A stretch of DNA of 40,684 bases. Origin: Zopfochytrium polystomum (taxonomy: Eukaryota > Chytridiomycota > Chytridiomycetes > Chytridiales > Chytridiaceae). This document shows positions 22,141 through 33,400 of this stretch, one piece after another. The DNA lies in NCBI GenBank assembly GCA_025765615.1, contig JAIVFJ010000444.1, forward strand, positions 1 to 40,684, read 5' to 3'. The notes under the pieces are model-generated. The model made no database searches, was not told the DNA's origin, and saw only the letters and a program-made list of their open reading frames with translations. How positions within the stretch are numbered: position 1 is the stretch's first letter; each line of letters starts with the position of its first letter. A program made the position numbers and the translations under genes.

Positions 22141-23129
22141 ATGGAGTACCCTGCCGTCATTGGTGAGCTGTTGCCCTTGTCAGCAGACGTCCGGCCGATC
22201 TTGCTGAGCCTCCTACTGTCGAAGGCCGTGTGCTGGAGTTTCTCGAGGTCGTCTTTCACACAATCCTTGCGGTTCGCAACGTCTATCCTTCCGGTAACAG
22301 CACCAATTGCAACCGCAACACATCGACTCACCGGGCCGGCGTCCTGGCGCCACAGAATCCTTTACGAAAGCGAGAAAGTACGACCTGGTGGTTCGAAAAT
22401 CCAGGCATCCGGGGCTCTGCTCGTACATTTCGGACTTTCTGGCTGGCATAAAGGAGGACTGTATAAAGGTCTGCCCCGATCAATAACTGTTCGTTATGAC
22501 CCTCGTCACAGGGAGTTGTGGATCGCGTAATGCTGGTTATCGTAGACGAGGGTTTCAATCCAGTGCAAAAATATGTCTTTCGGATAAGGGACGTCATGGA
22601 GCAGTTGACGTTCGAATCCAAAAAAAGGTTTGCTTTCACGTTACACTCTGTCTTTTTGCTTAACTCTGTGTTCCAACGTAACAGCTCTGTCACCACGGTC
22701 ACCGACTTGGCCCTTGAGGAGTACTTTCGCGACATTCTCACCAAGATATCATTCTCGCAGTCTTCTCTTGCCGACAATCCACCCGGTGAGCTCGTCGCCT
22801 TCTTTGCACTATCACCCAATATGGAGGCATCATTCCACACGTAGATTGTACCTTTCAGCTGTACTGCGAGCTGCAAAAGCACGTTGACCATCCCAGCTCA
22901 TACTTAAAGGTAACCTGTCGCCTTCGCTGCCGCACACGACCACCACCCGTGTTTAATTTGTTGCAAGCAGGGAGTGCCATGGGTACTCGCGGAGTCCTCC
23001 GCCGTGTTGATCCCGTACGAAACCGATGGAGGCGTGGCGGAGCGGAGAAGCTCGTTCACACCGTACAAGACGCTGAATGCTGGAGTTGTCAAGTTCTCGT
23101 TCTTCCTTGAGCAGCCGCTAAAAAAGTGA
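22141..23129 (+). CDS. REV7: REV7/MAD2L2-like HORMA-domain protein
   Basis: REV7 is the HORMA adaptor that closes around REV3 in DNA polymerase zeta and other partners in damage tolerance. Exons: from about 22209 to 22293, then 22356-22468, 22512-22627, 22685-22785, 22845-22909 and 22971-23129; these sum to a continuous frame. The start is not certain: ATG 22141 (MEYPAVI) with a GTGAGC donor leaves one base too many. Typical features in order: VLEFLEVVFHTILAVRNVYPS, then HPGLCSYISDFLAGIK, then VDRVMLVIVDEGFNPVQKYVF, then LEEYFRDILTKIS, then NPPDCTFQLYCEL, then PWVLAES. It closes with the safety-belt end (TPYKTLNAGVVKFSFFLEQ) and TGA 23127-23129. It starts 100 bp after the NRPS stop on the same strand, but nothing suggests a shared function. 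Confidence 0.86.
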
Positions 23130-23538
23130 AGTCATCTCTTTTCCGGTGCGGAGCTGCTATCACAAGTGCAGAGTTTGTATTAAGTAAATAGGGGCTGTAG
23201 CTGCATTTGTTGGCGCCTTGTTGTTCTGTTTCATCGAACTCTCCCAAATACAACCCGTGTCCGCCTTCATATACATAAGGTCCGAGGTTAGCCAGAAGGC
23301 TGTTGTCATGATTCAACATCTTCAATGGGCAACACAGTGCGAAAGAGCCGAGATTTTTTCTTGGAGTGGTGGAACAATCGACCAGAAGAAAAGTAACTCA
23401 ACTCGATTGCGGGAGGGACCTTCGAGACGGTTAGTCTTCCACGTTAACCTCTCTGCCTTCGTAATCGAGTAACACTGCACCCCAGGTGCTCGCTGGAAAG
23501 GTGCCGTCCACTATACACAAAAGGCGGTGTCGCGGAAG
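23130..23538. other. Intergenic between REV7 and the PA-TM-RING gene
   Basis: About 410 bp. No supported gene. It should hold the REV7 3' UTR and the promoter of the RING gene. A GTG-started extension in frame with the RING gene exists at 23527, but the first ATG is 23539. Confidence 0.5.
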
Positions 23539-26019
23539 ATGAGCGAACCAACACAAAAGGACGAGGCGACGTCAGCGGGAACGGATCTGACAATCTGGCG
23601 GGATTCGTCCTCCAGCCGCCTGCGGGTCGACGAGCACAATGACCCGGAGCCCGAAGACTCCCTCTCATTCGTACTCCGCATGCTCATATCGTTCTTCGCC
23701 TTGTTTGCGATCATCCTGGTTGCCACCCCCCACTCCAGCGTCCCGGCCGGTCTCTCGCTGGATGTCACTGTCAACATCTCTGTCTTAGCGCCGCTGATTG
23801 TCAGCGGGGCTTCACAGGACTTCGTCACCGTTCCCGATTCCGCCGGGACCCTCGAAAACTTCACCTTTTCACTTCTCCATCCGACACCTCTCACGCCTTC
23901 TTCGGGAAGACGCCGGGATCCTTCACTGGTGGCCATTCCCGAGGCGGCGGAGGCGACCGAGGAAATGGAGCCTGTTTGGTGGCCCTTCCATGCAGCCGGA
24001 AGGGCGAACCGTCCGACACGGGACGGCGGCGTCGGCGACGAAGACGACGGCGCTGCAGCGACGGAGTACAGCAGCGGCCGGCCGGGTCGCCATGCGTCGG
24101 CGCTTGCAGTGCCCGCCTTGTTTGGCCGATCAATGCCCGCACCATCATTCGCCGCGCCACTGATCGTCCTCGACGAAGACGCCTGCTCTCCATTCACATT
24201 CTCCCTGCCGGACGCCCTCCTACACTTGCCCGCCGACCGCGTGAACAAACACGCAGAAGCTGTGACTGCCGCTGCAGCGGCTGAGATGCCGCCTTCGACG
24301 CCTGGGGACGTCCAGTTTGCGTCGAAGAGCCCAGCGATGGTGGACCCGGCCTCGATCAGTGCTCCCGCCACAGATGTGAAGCACACTGTTGGGGGCTCCT
24401 CGAATCAGTTGACGGCGGAGCACTTGCATGTTGGGCCCGAAGCCGCGACGGCCGCATCGTCCAGCCATTCGAAGGGTCGCGCGTTTGTGGCTGTCCAGCT
24501 CGGCAATTGGTACGGACTGGTCCAGCGAGGGAACTGTCCTTTCGACGTCAAAGTTTTGAACGCGCAGCGCGCTGGACTGGCTGGCGTTATTATTTACAAC
24601 AGTGTATTGGCGGCGGCGAGGTCGCGGGACCAGCCGGTTCGGATGTCCTCCAATGCAGTCGGAGGAGAGATCACGGAAACCCACGCTTCTTTCCTCACCA
24701 ACTACGACGCTCAGTGCATCATCAATGCTGCATCATCAACCGGAGAAGGAAACCATTCCAGCCATGGGGTGATGAATACTTTTGGTCGTTTCCCACTGAC
24801 TGGAGTTCGAACGCATCCAAGGCTGCTGTTGGTTTCACTATCCACGGATGCGTGGCCACGCAACGGATGGTTCAGTCCGGCCTTTGACCCACTCAACACT
24901 AACTCTGTAATCAAACCCGTGGGCACCGCGGCCAACGTGAACAAACTCTCGGCCGTATCCATGGTGGCCGATATTGTTCTAATTGCTGTAATTTTGCTCA
25001 CGTCGACAGCCCTCTGCTTCATTGCATGCATTTTAATTGCGCTCTTGCGAAACTGTTTCTGTCATGGAAGGCTCTTTGTCGTTTTCTACGGACCCCCACA
25101 AAGTCGTGCAAACGGTGGAGCCGCAAGACGGCGAACACCAAGGCGCCCTCCGACGGCAGGCGCTCATCACGTCACGGGTGAGGAGACGAGTCTTATTGAA
25201 GGGAATGTCGATGGAAACCAGCAACCTGCAGCGGATGCAGCGATAGCGAATACCAATCCCGCACAGCTGAGAACTGGACGGCGATTTGGGTTTTCCGCGT
25301 TTTTCGGTGGTTACTCAATTGCGCAGGACCACGAGGACCTTCAAGTCGACGATGAAGACAGCAGTGAGGACGACGATGACGATGGAGTTCTCGAAAAAAT
25401 TACGCTGCCGATTCGAATTATCGAGGCCCGTGATTTGATGGACTGTGATGGGTCATCTTCGCGAATTTCCGAAGACGGTCTTGGAGGTGGTGCCGTGGGA
25501 GGGAGCAAGGAGTGCTGTGCGATATGCATCGACGAGTTTTTGATTGGAAGCCGAGTGCGCAAACTTCCTTGTAATCACCAGTTCCACGATGCATGGTACG
25601 CAACTTGGTTCCGCAACTGATTTATCTAAATATCCTCACTGTACTTTGCAAGCATTGACCCGTGGCTCATCAATCACAACCGCCTGTGCCCGATCTGCAA
25701 GCGAGACGTGCTGATGCCCACGGATAAGGCGCGTCTCAAAACCTGCCGAATAGCCGAGGAAGAAACCGCCACAGCGCCAGCGCAGTTGACCCGGCGCGCC
25801 ACTCTCGTAATGGAGGAAGGGGACGGGCGAAACAGCAATGGTGCCAGCGGGAACGGGTCGCTCCGTTCATCTTTTAGTGAGGTGTTTGGGTTCTCTCGAT
25901 GGGGCATCCAGTGGGGCGGCAGATTTCAGTCGGTCGCCCCAGAGCGAGGACCCACTGATGCCGGGGAGACCGCAGGGGAGTTACCTAGTGCTTTGACGAC
26001 GCAGACAGATCAAGAGTAG
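23539..26019 (+). CDS. PA-TM-RING-H2 membrane-bound E3 ubiquitin ligase
   Basis: Two exons, 23539-25595 and 25653-26019, give a clean 807-aa frame; the intron splits the RING Cys codon (HDA-C-IDPW). Order: short cytosolic-type N-terminus; a hydrophobic signal-anchor or signal segment at about 43-63; a luminal region with a protease-associated (PA) domain recognisable at GLVQRGNCPFDVKVLNAQRA (about 335-355) and VIIYNS; a second membrane span at about 474-503 (VLIAVILLTSTALCFIACIL); a basic then acidic linker (DEDSSEDDDDDG); and a RING-H2 finger at about 658-702 (CAICIDEF, PCNHQFHDACIDPWL, CPICKRD). The architecture is that of RNF13/GRAIL endosomal ligases. A Pro/Ala-rich insertion of about 200 residues splits the PA region (about 110-320). 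The substrate is unknown. Confidence 0.88.
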
Positions 26020-26230
26020 AGCTTGAACACACGCTGAAGTGCATACCCCAATAGAAGCTAGAGTATTAAAAATCTTTCATCAAAAATAGGAGAACATCGC
26101 CACCCATCTTCGCAATTTTGGTGAAAGAAACCCCGCCAGACCATCGTCTTGACGTTAACATTGGAGAGGACTGTACACACGCACGCGTCGCCCACACCTT
26201 GAGTTCTACTCCCACCATCCAGTCAGCCCG

Positions 26231-27916
26231 ATGAACGTCGTGGAGAAGTCGAGCGCTTCTCCCATATTGTTTGTAAACTTCAACCAGGATGCGTCCTGCT
26301 TATCCGTTGGAACCCGCTCTGGATACAAGGTGTCGTCAATCAGCGCATTTGCTTGATGCAAGCGATCCTGCTTGGCGATCGATCCGTAACCTGAGTCTTT
26401 TCGCAATCCGCACAGATATTCAATTGCGATCCGTTCGGAAAGTTTTACTCCAGGACAGATGGTGGAATCGGTATTGTGGAGATGCTGTTCTGCACAAGTT
26501 TGGTCGCAGTGGTCGGGGCTGGGGAGCAGCCTGCATTTTCACCACGCCGTCTGCAGATCACAAACACAAAGGTAATGAAGAACTGCTGAACTCTGGGCTT
26601 CATCAGGGGTTGATTAATCGGCATTTTGAGCAGCGCCAATCCACCATCTGCGAGCTAACATTCGTCACGGCGATTTTGGCCGTCAAGTTAAACCGAAAGC
26701 GATTGATTGTGGTGCTTGAGGAGCACATTTACATTTACGACATCGGAAACATGAAGCTTCTCCACACGATCGATACCAGCCCGAATCCAAACGGTTTGTC
26801 GAGAATGCGTTTTCGGTCGTTCTTTCCGCACCTGTTAACGGTTTCTGTGTTAACGGTTTCTGTAAACTACTCCCAGCCCTTTGCATCCTATCTCCTTCAT
26901 CCGATAACTGCTACCTCGCTTATCCCCCGAATACAACCGGAGCATCCGGGGACCTCCTCATCTTTGACGCAATCAGCTTGCAAGCAGTCAACATCATCCA
27001 GGCCCACAAAAGCCCACTAAGTTGCATCAACTTCAACCATGATGGGACGTTGATCGCAACGGCAAGCGACAAGGTTGGCCAATCAAACCTCCTTTCCATA
27101 TCGTTGCTGAACGTGTCACTTCTGTCCTAGGGGACGGTAATTCGAGTATTTTCTGTTCCAACTGGGAACAAACTATTCCAATTCCGACGAGGAAGCTACA
27201 ATGCGCGAATTTACTCCCTTTCGTTTGACCTCAACAATACGCTTCTCTCTGTCTCAAGCGACACCGACACCGTCCACGTATTTCGACTTGTCGCCGGCGA
27301 GTCGAATGCATCTGGAGAAAGGAAAGGGTCGGCTTCCGGCAGTAGCAGTTCCACCCGATCGTCCTCGACTGAAAAGCGTCTCTCGGCTGGTTCAACGTCT
27401 TCGGGGAGCAGCAGCAGTATTTTGAGCGCAGGATTGGGAACTGCTGAGCGGACGTTTGCCAGCATGTATAACTCTCTGTAAGTGTTGGTAATCAGCCCGC
27501 AGGCTTTTTTGCAAGGAAGCCGCTCATTTCCTGCCCACACCAGGCGGTCACCGATAGCATCTGCAACAAACTACATTCTCCCTGATGTCATCACCGAGAT
27601 TTGGGAGCCGCAGCGTGATTTCGCGTACGCCAAAATTCCAACCGCCGCGAAGGGTCTACAAAACATATGCGCAATAAGCTCTGCGACGTCCTTGACGTCG
27701 CCTGCGGGTTCGCCGACGATCAATCCATTACTGGCAGGCTCCGGGAATACAAATGGGGGACTTACCAGCAGCAATAGTACTGCATCACCAACCCCTCAAC
27801 CACACTACGTGATGGTGGTGACTGCAGCGGGATTGTTTTACCAGTATGCAATCGACATGGAGAACGGGGGCGAGTGTGTCCTTTTGAGGGAGTCTTCTCT
27901 TCTGGATGAAGTTTAG
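26231..27916 (+). CDS. ATG18: Atg18/WIPI-family PROPPIN (PI3P-binding beta-propeller)
   Basis: Six exons (26231-26329, 26416-26571, 26634-26793, 26877-27073, 27131-27477, 27544-27916) give an in-frame 443-aa protein from [25 protein letters not shown]40 blades are evident ([68 protein letters not shown]). The phosphoinositide-binding FRRG motif is at about residue 221 ([15 protein letters not shown]). A Ser/Gly-rich insertion at about 258-305 fits the blade-6 CD loop that inserts into membranes. Atg18 binds PI3P/PI(3,5)P2 on the phagophore and vacuole and recruits Atg2. An Atg21/Hsv2-type paralogue cannot be excluded, but length and motif order fit Atg18 best. Confidence 0.93.
26834..26863. 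repeat. Perfect 15-bp tandem duplication inside intron 3 of the Atg18 gene
   Basis: GTTAACGGTTTCTGT occurs twice head to tail (26834-26848, 26849-26863), within 15 bp of the acceptor at 26876. Probably a recent slippage duplication. Confidence 0.85.
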
Positions 27917-28010
27917 TTTCGTTCGTTTCTCAGTTTAGGGATTATGAATTCTTTTCTTGTTCGTGTAGAATTGCAGCAAGAAAGCAGTTCAGGCGATGCA
28001 TTCAATTTTT

Positions 28011-30300
28011 TCAACTATCCGCAGGTAGCCCACACACTTCACAATCCCGACCGGAAATGTTGACGAACGTGCAATGTCGGCACGTCCACGGACCTTTGCT
28101 GGAAGAGCCACCGCCCCCACCGCTAGAGCCACCAGCAGCGGCTGTCTTACCCTTCCCTGCCGATTCTCCACTTTCTCTCGCAATCATGGTCAACGTTTGC
28201 CAACCGCCCCCACTGACCAAGGCAGTCAACTCCCGCTCCACTGTATCATCGTAGGCAGCTGAACTCTTCGACGACGAGGAGGACCCTCCACTGCCCGACG
28301 AACCCCCTGCGGCGAGAGCCTGTTTCTCTTCCTTTGCCTTTGCGGCACCCTTTGCAACAGCCCCAACCCGAATCATGTCGACGTCTTCCAGGATCTGCGC
28401 CTCCTTAAGAAACAGAACGAGGTGGAAGTCCGAAAGCGTCGTGGCCAGTGGCACTGACGGGTCACTCGTAAGGTGACGGTGCAACGCTGACATATCGGCG
28501 CCAGCTTGATCGAACATGAGAAGCCGATTCTCGATAGGGAACTGTTGCGTAGCAATGAACATCGGGTGGGGTTGCTGAGGAAAGCCGTGGGAAAGCTGAA
28601 ATAGCAGAGCGGGTCAGACAAATGCTAGTCAATTCAATCAGAACTTACTGTAACGAGGAGGTAATCCACTGGGAACGTTGGCTTTGCTGGCTCTTTCACC
28701 ATCAGGCCATACTCGTTCTTGTACTTGTAAAACACTTCAGGGATGTACTGCTCCGGCGACGACGCCTTCACCCGCATCAATGAGGGGTCCACAGAGGCTT
28801 CAATGATCCCGTCTTTCACCATCGCCACTCCCATATTCGAGACCTGATAGCAGGCAATATCGATCTGCGACGATTCATTGCCAGAAATTACACAGGTGAC
28901 AAAGCGGGAACCGAACTGCGAAGTTGAGGAGTATCGAGTCGTCACTGGGTGGCGTGCTTGGTATTCAGCAGAGAGGATGCATTCCGCGGAGGAGAGGAAG
29001 TAGGAGTTTGCGTGGCGTTTGCATACGACAGAACCAGTTCCAGTGCCGTCATCCATCAAATCCAAGTACGCCATGCCGACAAGTTGCAGACCCAAAAGCC
29101 TTCCAGAGACGTCGTCGACCGCCTTCTGCTGAGGATTGGGAATTTCTAGCTGAATCGCGTCAGGGGCGGAATTTTGAGGTGGCTCATAAATCGCTTCGAC
29201 CACTGCCCGAACACCAAGTGGTACTTCTGGGTAGTGCTCGTAACGACCGTACATGAGCCCAAATCGCTGGCACCCAGTTGACCGCCAGAAGCTGATGAAG
29301 TTTTCGACAACTGAAGCTGAAGCAAACTCGACGTGGTCGACCATCCGGAACCCCTAGCGACATGTTTAGTGAATCATCCAAAGCGATCCACCTTTTACCT
29401 GGCTCGTCAGCGTAATGGCGGACGGTTGGCATTTGGTGCAGATTCCGGCTGGGTACGGTCCATGAGTACGAGATGGGCAGGGATGGATGACTTTCAGGAC
29501 CGGTTCGTCGAGAGGCGGCAAAAACGCAGGGCTTGTCGGAGGCGCCGTTTTGTTCGTATTGCAAACTTGACGGAGGTATGCGTGGTACGAAATGTGCTTG
29601 ATTTTGTTTTGCTCGATATATTTGGGATCATAAGGTTCCAAAGGCATGCAGTAGTCGCACATGCCCGACGGGCCGTGACGGCAGCTGATCCATGCACGGT
29701 GTTTCATCAGCGCCTCCACCAAACGTGTATATTCCACTTACAAGTTTGGGTCTCGTTGCCGCTTTATCGTGCCTTTTTGCTTCTCCAGATAGTCATCCAG
29801 CGGATCTTGTTTCACGAAGACTGATGATTTTGCGGCAGCGGGCTTTGCAGGTGCGGCCTCGTCGTCCACGTCCATCTCAGATGACTGCGGTGTAACAAAT
29901 AGCATGTCGCCGTGCCTGGTTGGCGATGTCAGAATTGCGAGCGAAGGCGATTTGGCACCCAACCCTGACGTACTTGAGAGTCAAAGCCCCGCGAGACAGC
30001 AAGTCCTTGCCCTTGGGATCTGTCGACAAAGAAAAGCTGCTTCCGGCGGGGTACTTCAGCGCAGTTGCCACCTGATGCAGAGTGTGAGGTGAAGATGCCT
30101 TGGACCACAACTCCGGGATTACAGCCTACCATAGCATCCAGTTCATCTCGAGTGACTCCTTGCGCCACTTCGATGCGGGCCTGGCCGTCGGGAGATCGCA
30201 GTCGAATGATCTGTTACGGCGGGGTCGGCGTCGACCGCGACTCTCAGCCGCGCGGCTTGGAAAGGTCTCGGGACGCGTTGCCGAAGCAGCCACTCACCAT
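28011..30300 (-). CDS. NPL4: Npl4, ubiquitin-binding cofactor of the Cdc48/p97 segregase
   Basis: Npl4 with Ufd1 binds K48-ubiquitin chains and feeds substrates to Cdc48 for ERAD and other extraction. Seven exons (30298-30300, 30130-30210, 29974-30071, 29742-29915, 29399-29684, 28649-29353, 28011-28595) total 1932 nt, a clean 643-aa frame. Exon 1 contributes only the ATG. Domains: N-terminal ubiquitin-like fold ([24 protein letters not shown]); Npl4 zinc domain ([20 protein letters not shown]); MPN/NPL4 domain ([33 protein letters not shown]); and a C-terminal NZF finger ([22 protein letters not shown]) carrying the Thr-Phe pair used to bind ubiquitin. A Ser/Gly-rich linker precedes the finger. 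It converges with Atg18 (94 bp gap) and starts 110 bp after the FKS stop. Confidence 0.95.
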
Positions 30301-30410
30301 TTGAGCAGGTCCGGTTCAGCGGTTCAACCAATCACAAAAAAAATTGCAAAAAGCGAATAATAAAAAATGTAATGGCTGGGCCTCCATTCCACTGTATTTG
30401 TTGCAAACTC

Positions 30411-33400
30411 TCAGAACGGAACCGACTTGAGAACCTTCTTCGCGACGGCATCGAGCGGGACGATCATCGGCGCAGCGACCACTGATACCGTAACGGCGAA
30501 AACGACTCCAAGCAACAAGCCATAACTGCACGCCCGCCGACGCCGCGTCCGCCGGTGCGCAGCTGTCATCACCCTCCCCGTCGGCCGCCCTCCCCCTAAT
30601 CCCGACTTCGACTTGAACGCAGAATCTTCAGTGCGCTTTGGAAGAGTCCAAAGAAGCATGTACATGTGAACTCGGTCGATGAAAGGAATGAAGCAAATAG
30701 GCCAAAGCTTGTACGATATGTGGGTCAAACCAGATGTAAGTTGATTGATTACCACAGCGAGTTGTTTCTCACCATGCACAGAATAACATGCGCCGCAACA
30801 AAGTCCGCAGCGAAAGCGCTCATTTCGATCACCTTACACAGGAGCTCGCGTCCTGGCATGATTGCTGCTCTCCAACCGAGGTCCGAAGCACACCAGCGCC
30901 CGCTCCACCAGGCAGAATTTGCTCGGGCATGCTCCATTTCTCGCGTGAGAAAGAAGATGGTCAATATCCGAAACACAGCTCGCTGCAGCTGGACGACGGC
31001 AAAGACGCCAAGCATTGTCCGGCCCAGCGAGCGCGAAGAAAATAAGCCGATTGCCGCGTAACCGAAAATGGCTGTAACGATTGACCAACCTGGGCGACGA
31101 AAGAGCAGTGAGCCCATCCGATTGGAAGTGTTTTGAAACAAGTATTACCATGAGCCAAACTCGCTAGGAAGCTGCCAAACCTGGAAAGGATTATTTGGCT
31201 TCGCTGAAAGTTAACCCATCGGTCTTACCTTCCGCCATCGCAGCAGGATACGATCGGCCCAAGCATCAAGGAAATAGGGAACAGAACAAGAAGTATTGCA
31301 AAATTTGCAATCACGGGAAGTAAACCGATCCCCGCCAACAGAATGGAGTGCTTCAGAGAAGTGGCAGCTGCTCCAAATCCGGCCACGCCAATGGCGGCGA
31401 GCGCAAGCGGAAATGCGACTTCGCGAGCAAATATAACCGTCCACTGTGATCGTGAAAGTCAATTCGAGAATGACTAAGTCACTTGTGTCAAACCTTGGCT
31501 CTTGACATTCCGTTTTGGGCACTGCCTTCACCGCTTCGCCGCTTATGACCTGTTATTTGTGCCCGCAAAGATCGGTGGAAATTTATCCAGCTCTCCTTTG
31601 CTGGGTCACGCTCCGGACCATTGTGAAGCCGATTTCCACGTGCGAACCATTTCAGGAGCGTTCGATAGTCCAAAAGAAACTCGGACATGCAGAATTGGTG
31701 AGGATTAAATATGAATGGAGCAAGAATCAAGGGCAGTGCCTTTTCGTGGGGCAATTAAAACAGATTGCTGTTCGACTGGTAACTAACCATGATCCAAAAG
31801 AAAGCAAGGGTGAGAGAATCCGATCAAATTAGAGCAGACAAGGAGAAGCAGGATAAGCCGAAATCCTTGGAGACACTTCGGTTAGCGACTCGAATCCGTT
31901 GAAAGACTTTACCGAAATAAATGCTGGGTTCTGCAAATGCTTGGAAAAGTGTGTGGAAATTTCCTCGTGACGTGGCGACGGAGCGCCCAGATGAAATGTA
32001 ACCAGCCCGACCAAAACTGAAGTCGTTGAGAAGAGTGTGCGAATCTGTTTGCGAACATTGGTGATGGTCGGTGTTAGGACGTAATAACTTACAGATCTGC
32101 GTCGTGAAGACGTCGAAAAGAGGACTAAAAGACGCAACATGTTTAGCTATTCTCGATACTGCCGGAATGAAGCCTTGCTCGGCCAATATTTGTGCAAAGA
32201 GTGGCAGGAAGTTGATCTGCTGCAACGTGAGACGAAGACGGGCAGTTTTCGAATTCGACTTACAGCAAATACAGCTACAATGGAGAACACTGCCTGCTTG
32301 ACCCAGTCCACAAGTGAATCGACTTCAACGCATCCCGCCGGTAACTTGACAATACTCTCCGAACTTATAGTCACCTTGGTGCATGGGGTGAAAGCGGTTC
32401 GGACGACGGCTGTGCACAGCAGCGTCAGTAGCATCAACTGGAGAGAGAGCATGATGAAAATGTTGTTCAAATGAAATCCCTTCAGATAATCAAATTAGCT
32501 TTTTGGGCCGAATACGAGCAACACCAAACCGGGTGTCCGTAAAAGAAAGTGAGGAGTCTGTCCAGCGGCAGCTGTGTTCCCAGATAGTACTGCTCTCGCG
32601 AAAGCATCTGCTCGCCCATGCCAGCCCCAATTTTGGCCACGAACTTGAGTATTGAAGAGAATCCAAGGTCGCGTCCTTTCCCGCATTGCATGTACTCCGT
32701 GTGGGTTATGCGACCACCCCTCATCAGGGCGTTCATGCCTGAAATTGCTTATTCGATGCTCTCGAGGCGAAAAACTCACCAGCGAAGATGTCCTCGTTGA
32801 CCGAAAGGGTCTTTTGGGCCTTGCTCACTCCTAAAGGGGGGCTTAGAGCGACAAAAACAACCAATTCATTTGTACCTCCTCTTGTTGTCATGAATACCGT
32901 GTTCAGAAAGTCAGGGTGGCCGTAACTATGCTAAAGGATTACAACGAAAGCGCATGGTGAGTCCTCCACTTACTGCAAGCGTGCTCCTAGCTTGGCGGTT
33001 ACTCTTTGTGCAATGGTTCCAAAGCAGTATTCCTAAATGAGCCGTCAGATTTTGGGTCCAAGAAGCGAAGGTTCCATACTTTGCCGGCTGCAACATCTCC
33101 AAGAACCCCAATCCGCTCTGAAAAGATAAATTCGCGGGCACCGACAATACTGACCGGTGTGCTTGAGTTCGGCAAGAATTCTTGCAGAATGCTTCTTATT
33201 TTCAAGCACTCTGAATAAAGTCAGAAATTACATCATCGTGGACGTATGGTTACCCTCAAAGTAGTGATCCTGGAAAGATTACTCAGCAAGAGTTGGAAAG
33301 TGGAAACACATTGTACCTGATTCGCGTCGACCAACTGCAAAAACTCTCCTCGCGCAAAAATGAGACTCGCATTTTGATTCTAGCGTTACGTTGGGAGTCG

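Noticed and set aside
22141..23129. REV7 as a release or tailoring enzyme for the adjacent NRPS
   Set aside because: Its motifs are clearly HORMA/REV7; the closeness is only genomic crowding.
23511..24386. 291-aa open frame on the minus strand opposite the RING gene
   Set aside because: It mirrors the GC-rich Pro/Ala-rich insertion of the plus-strand gene, has no recognisable domain, and the plus strand carries a clear membrane-RING protein.
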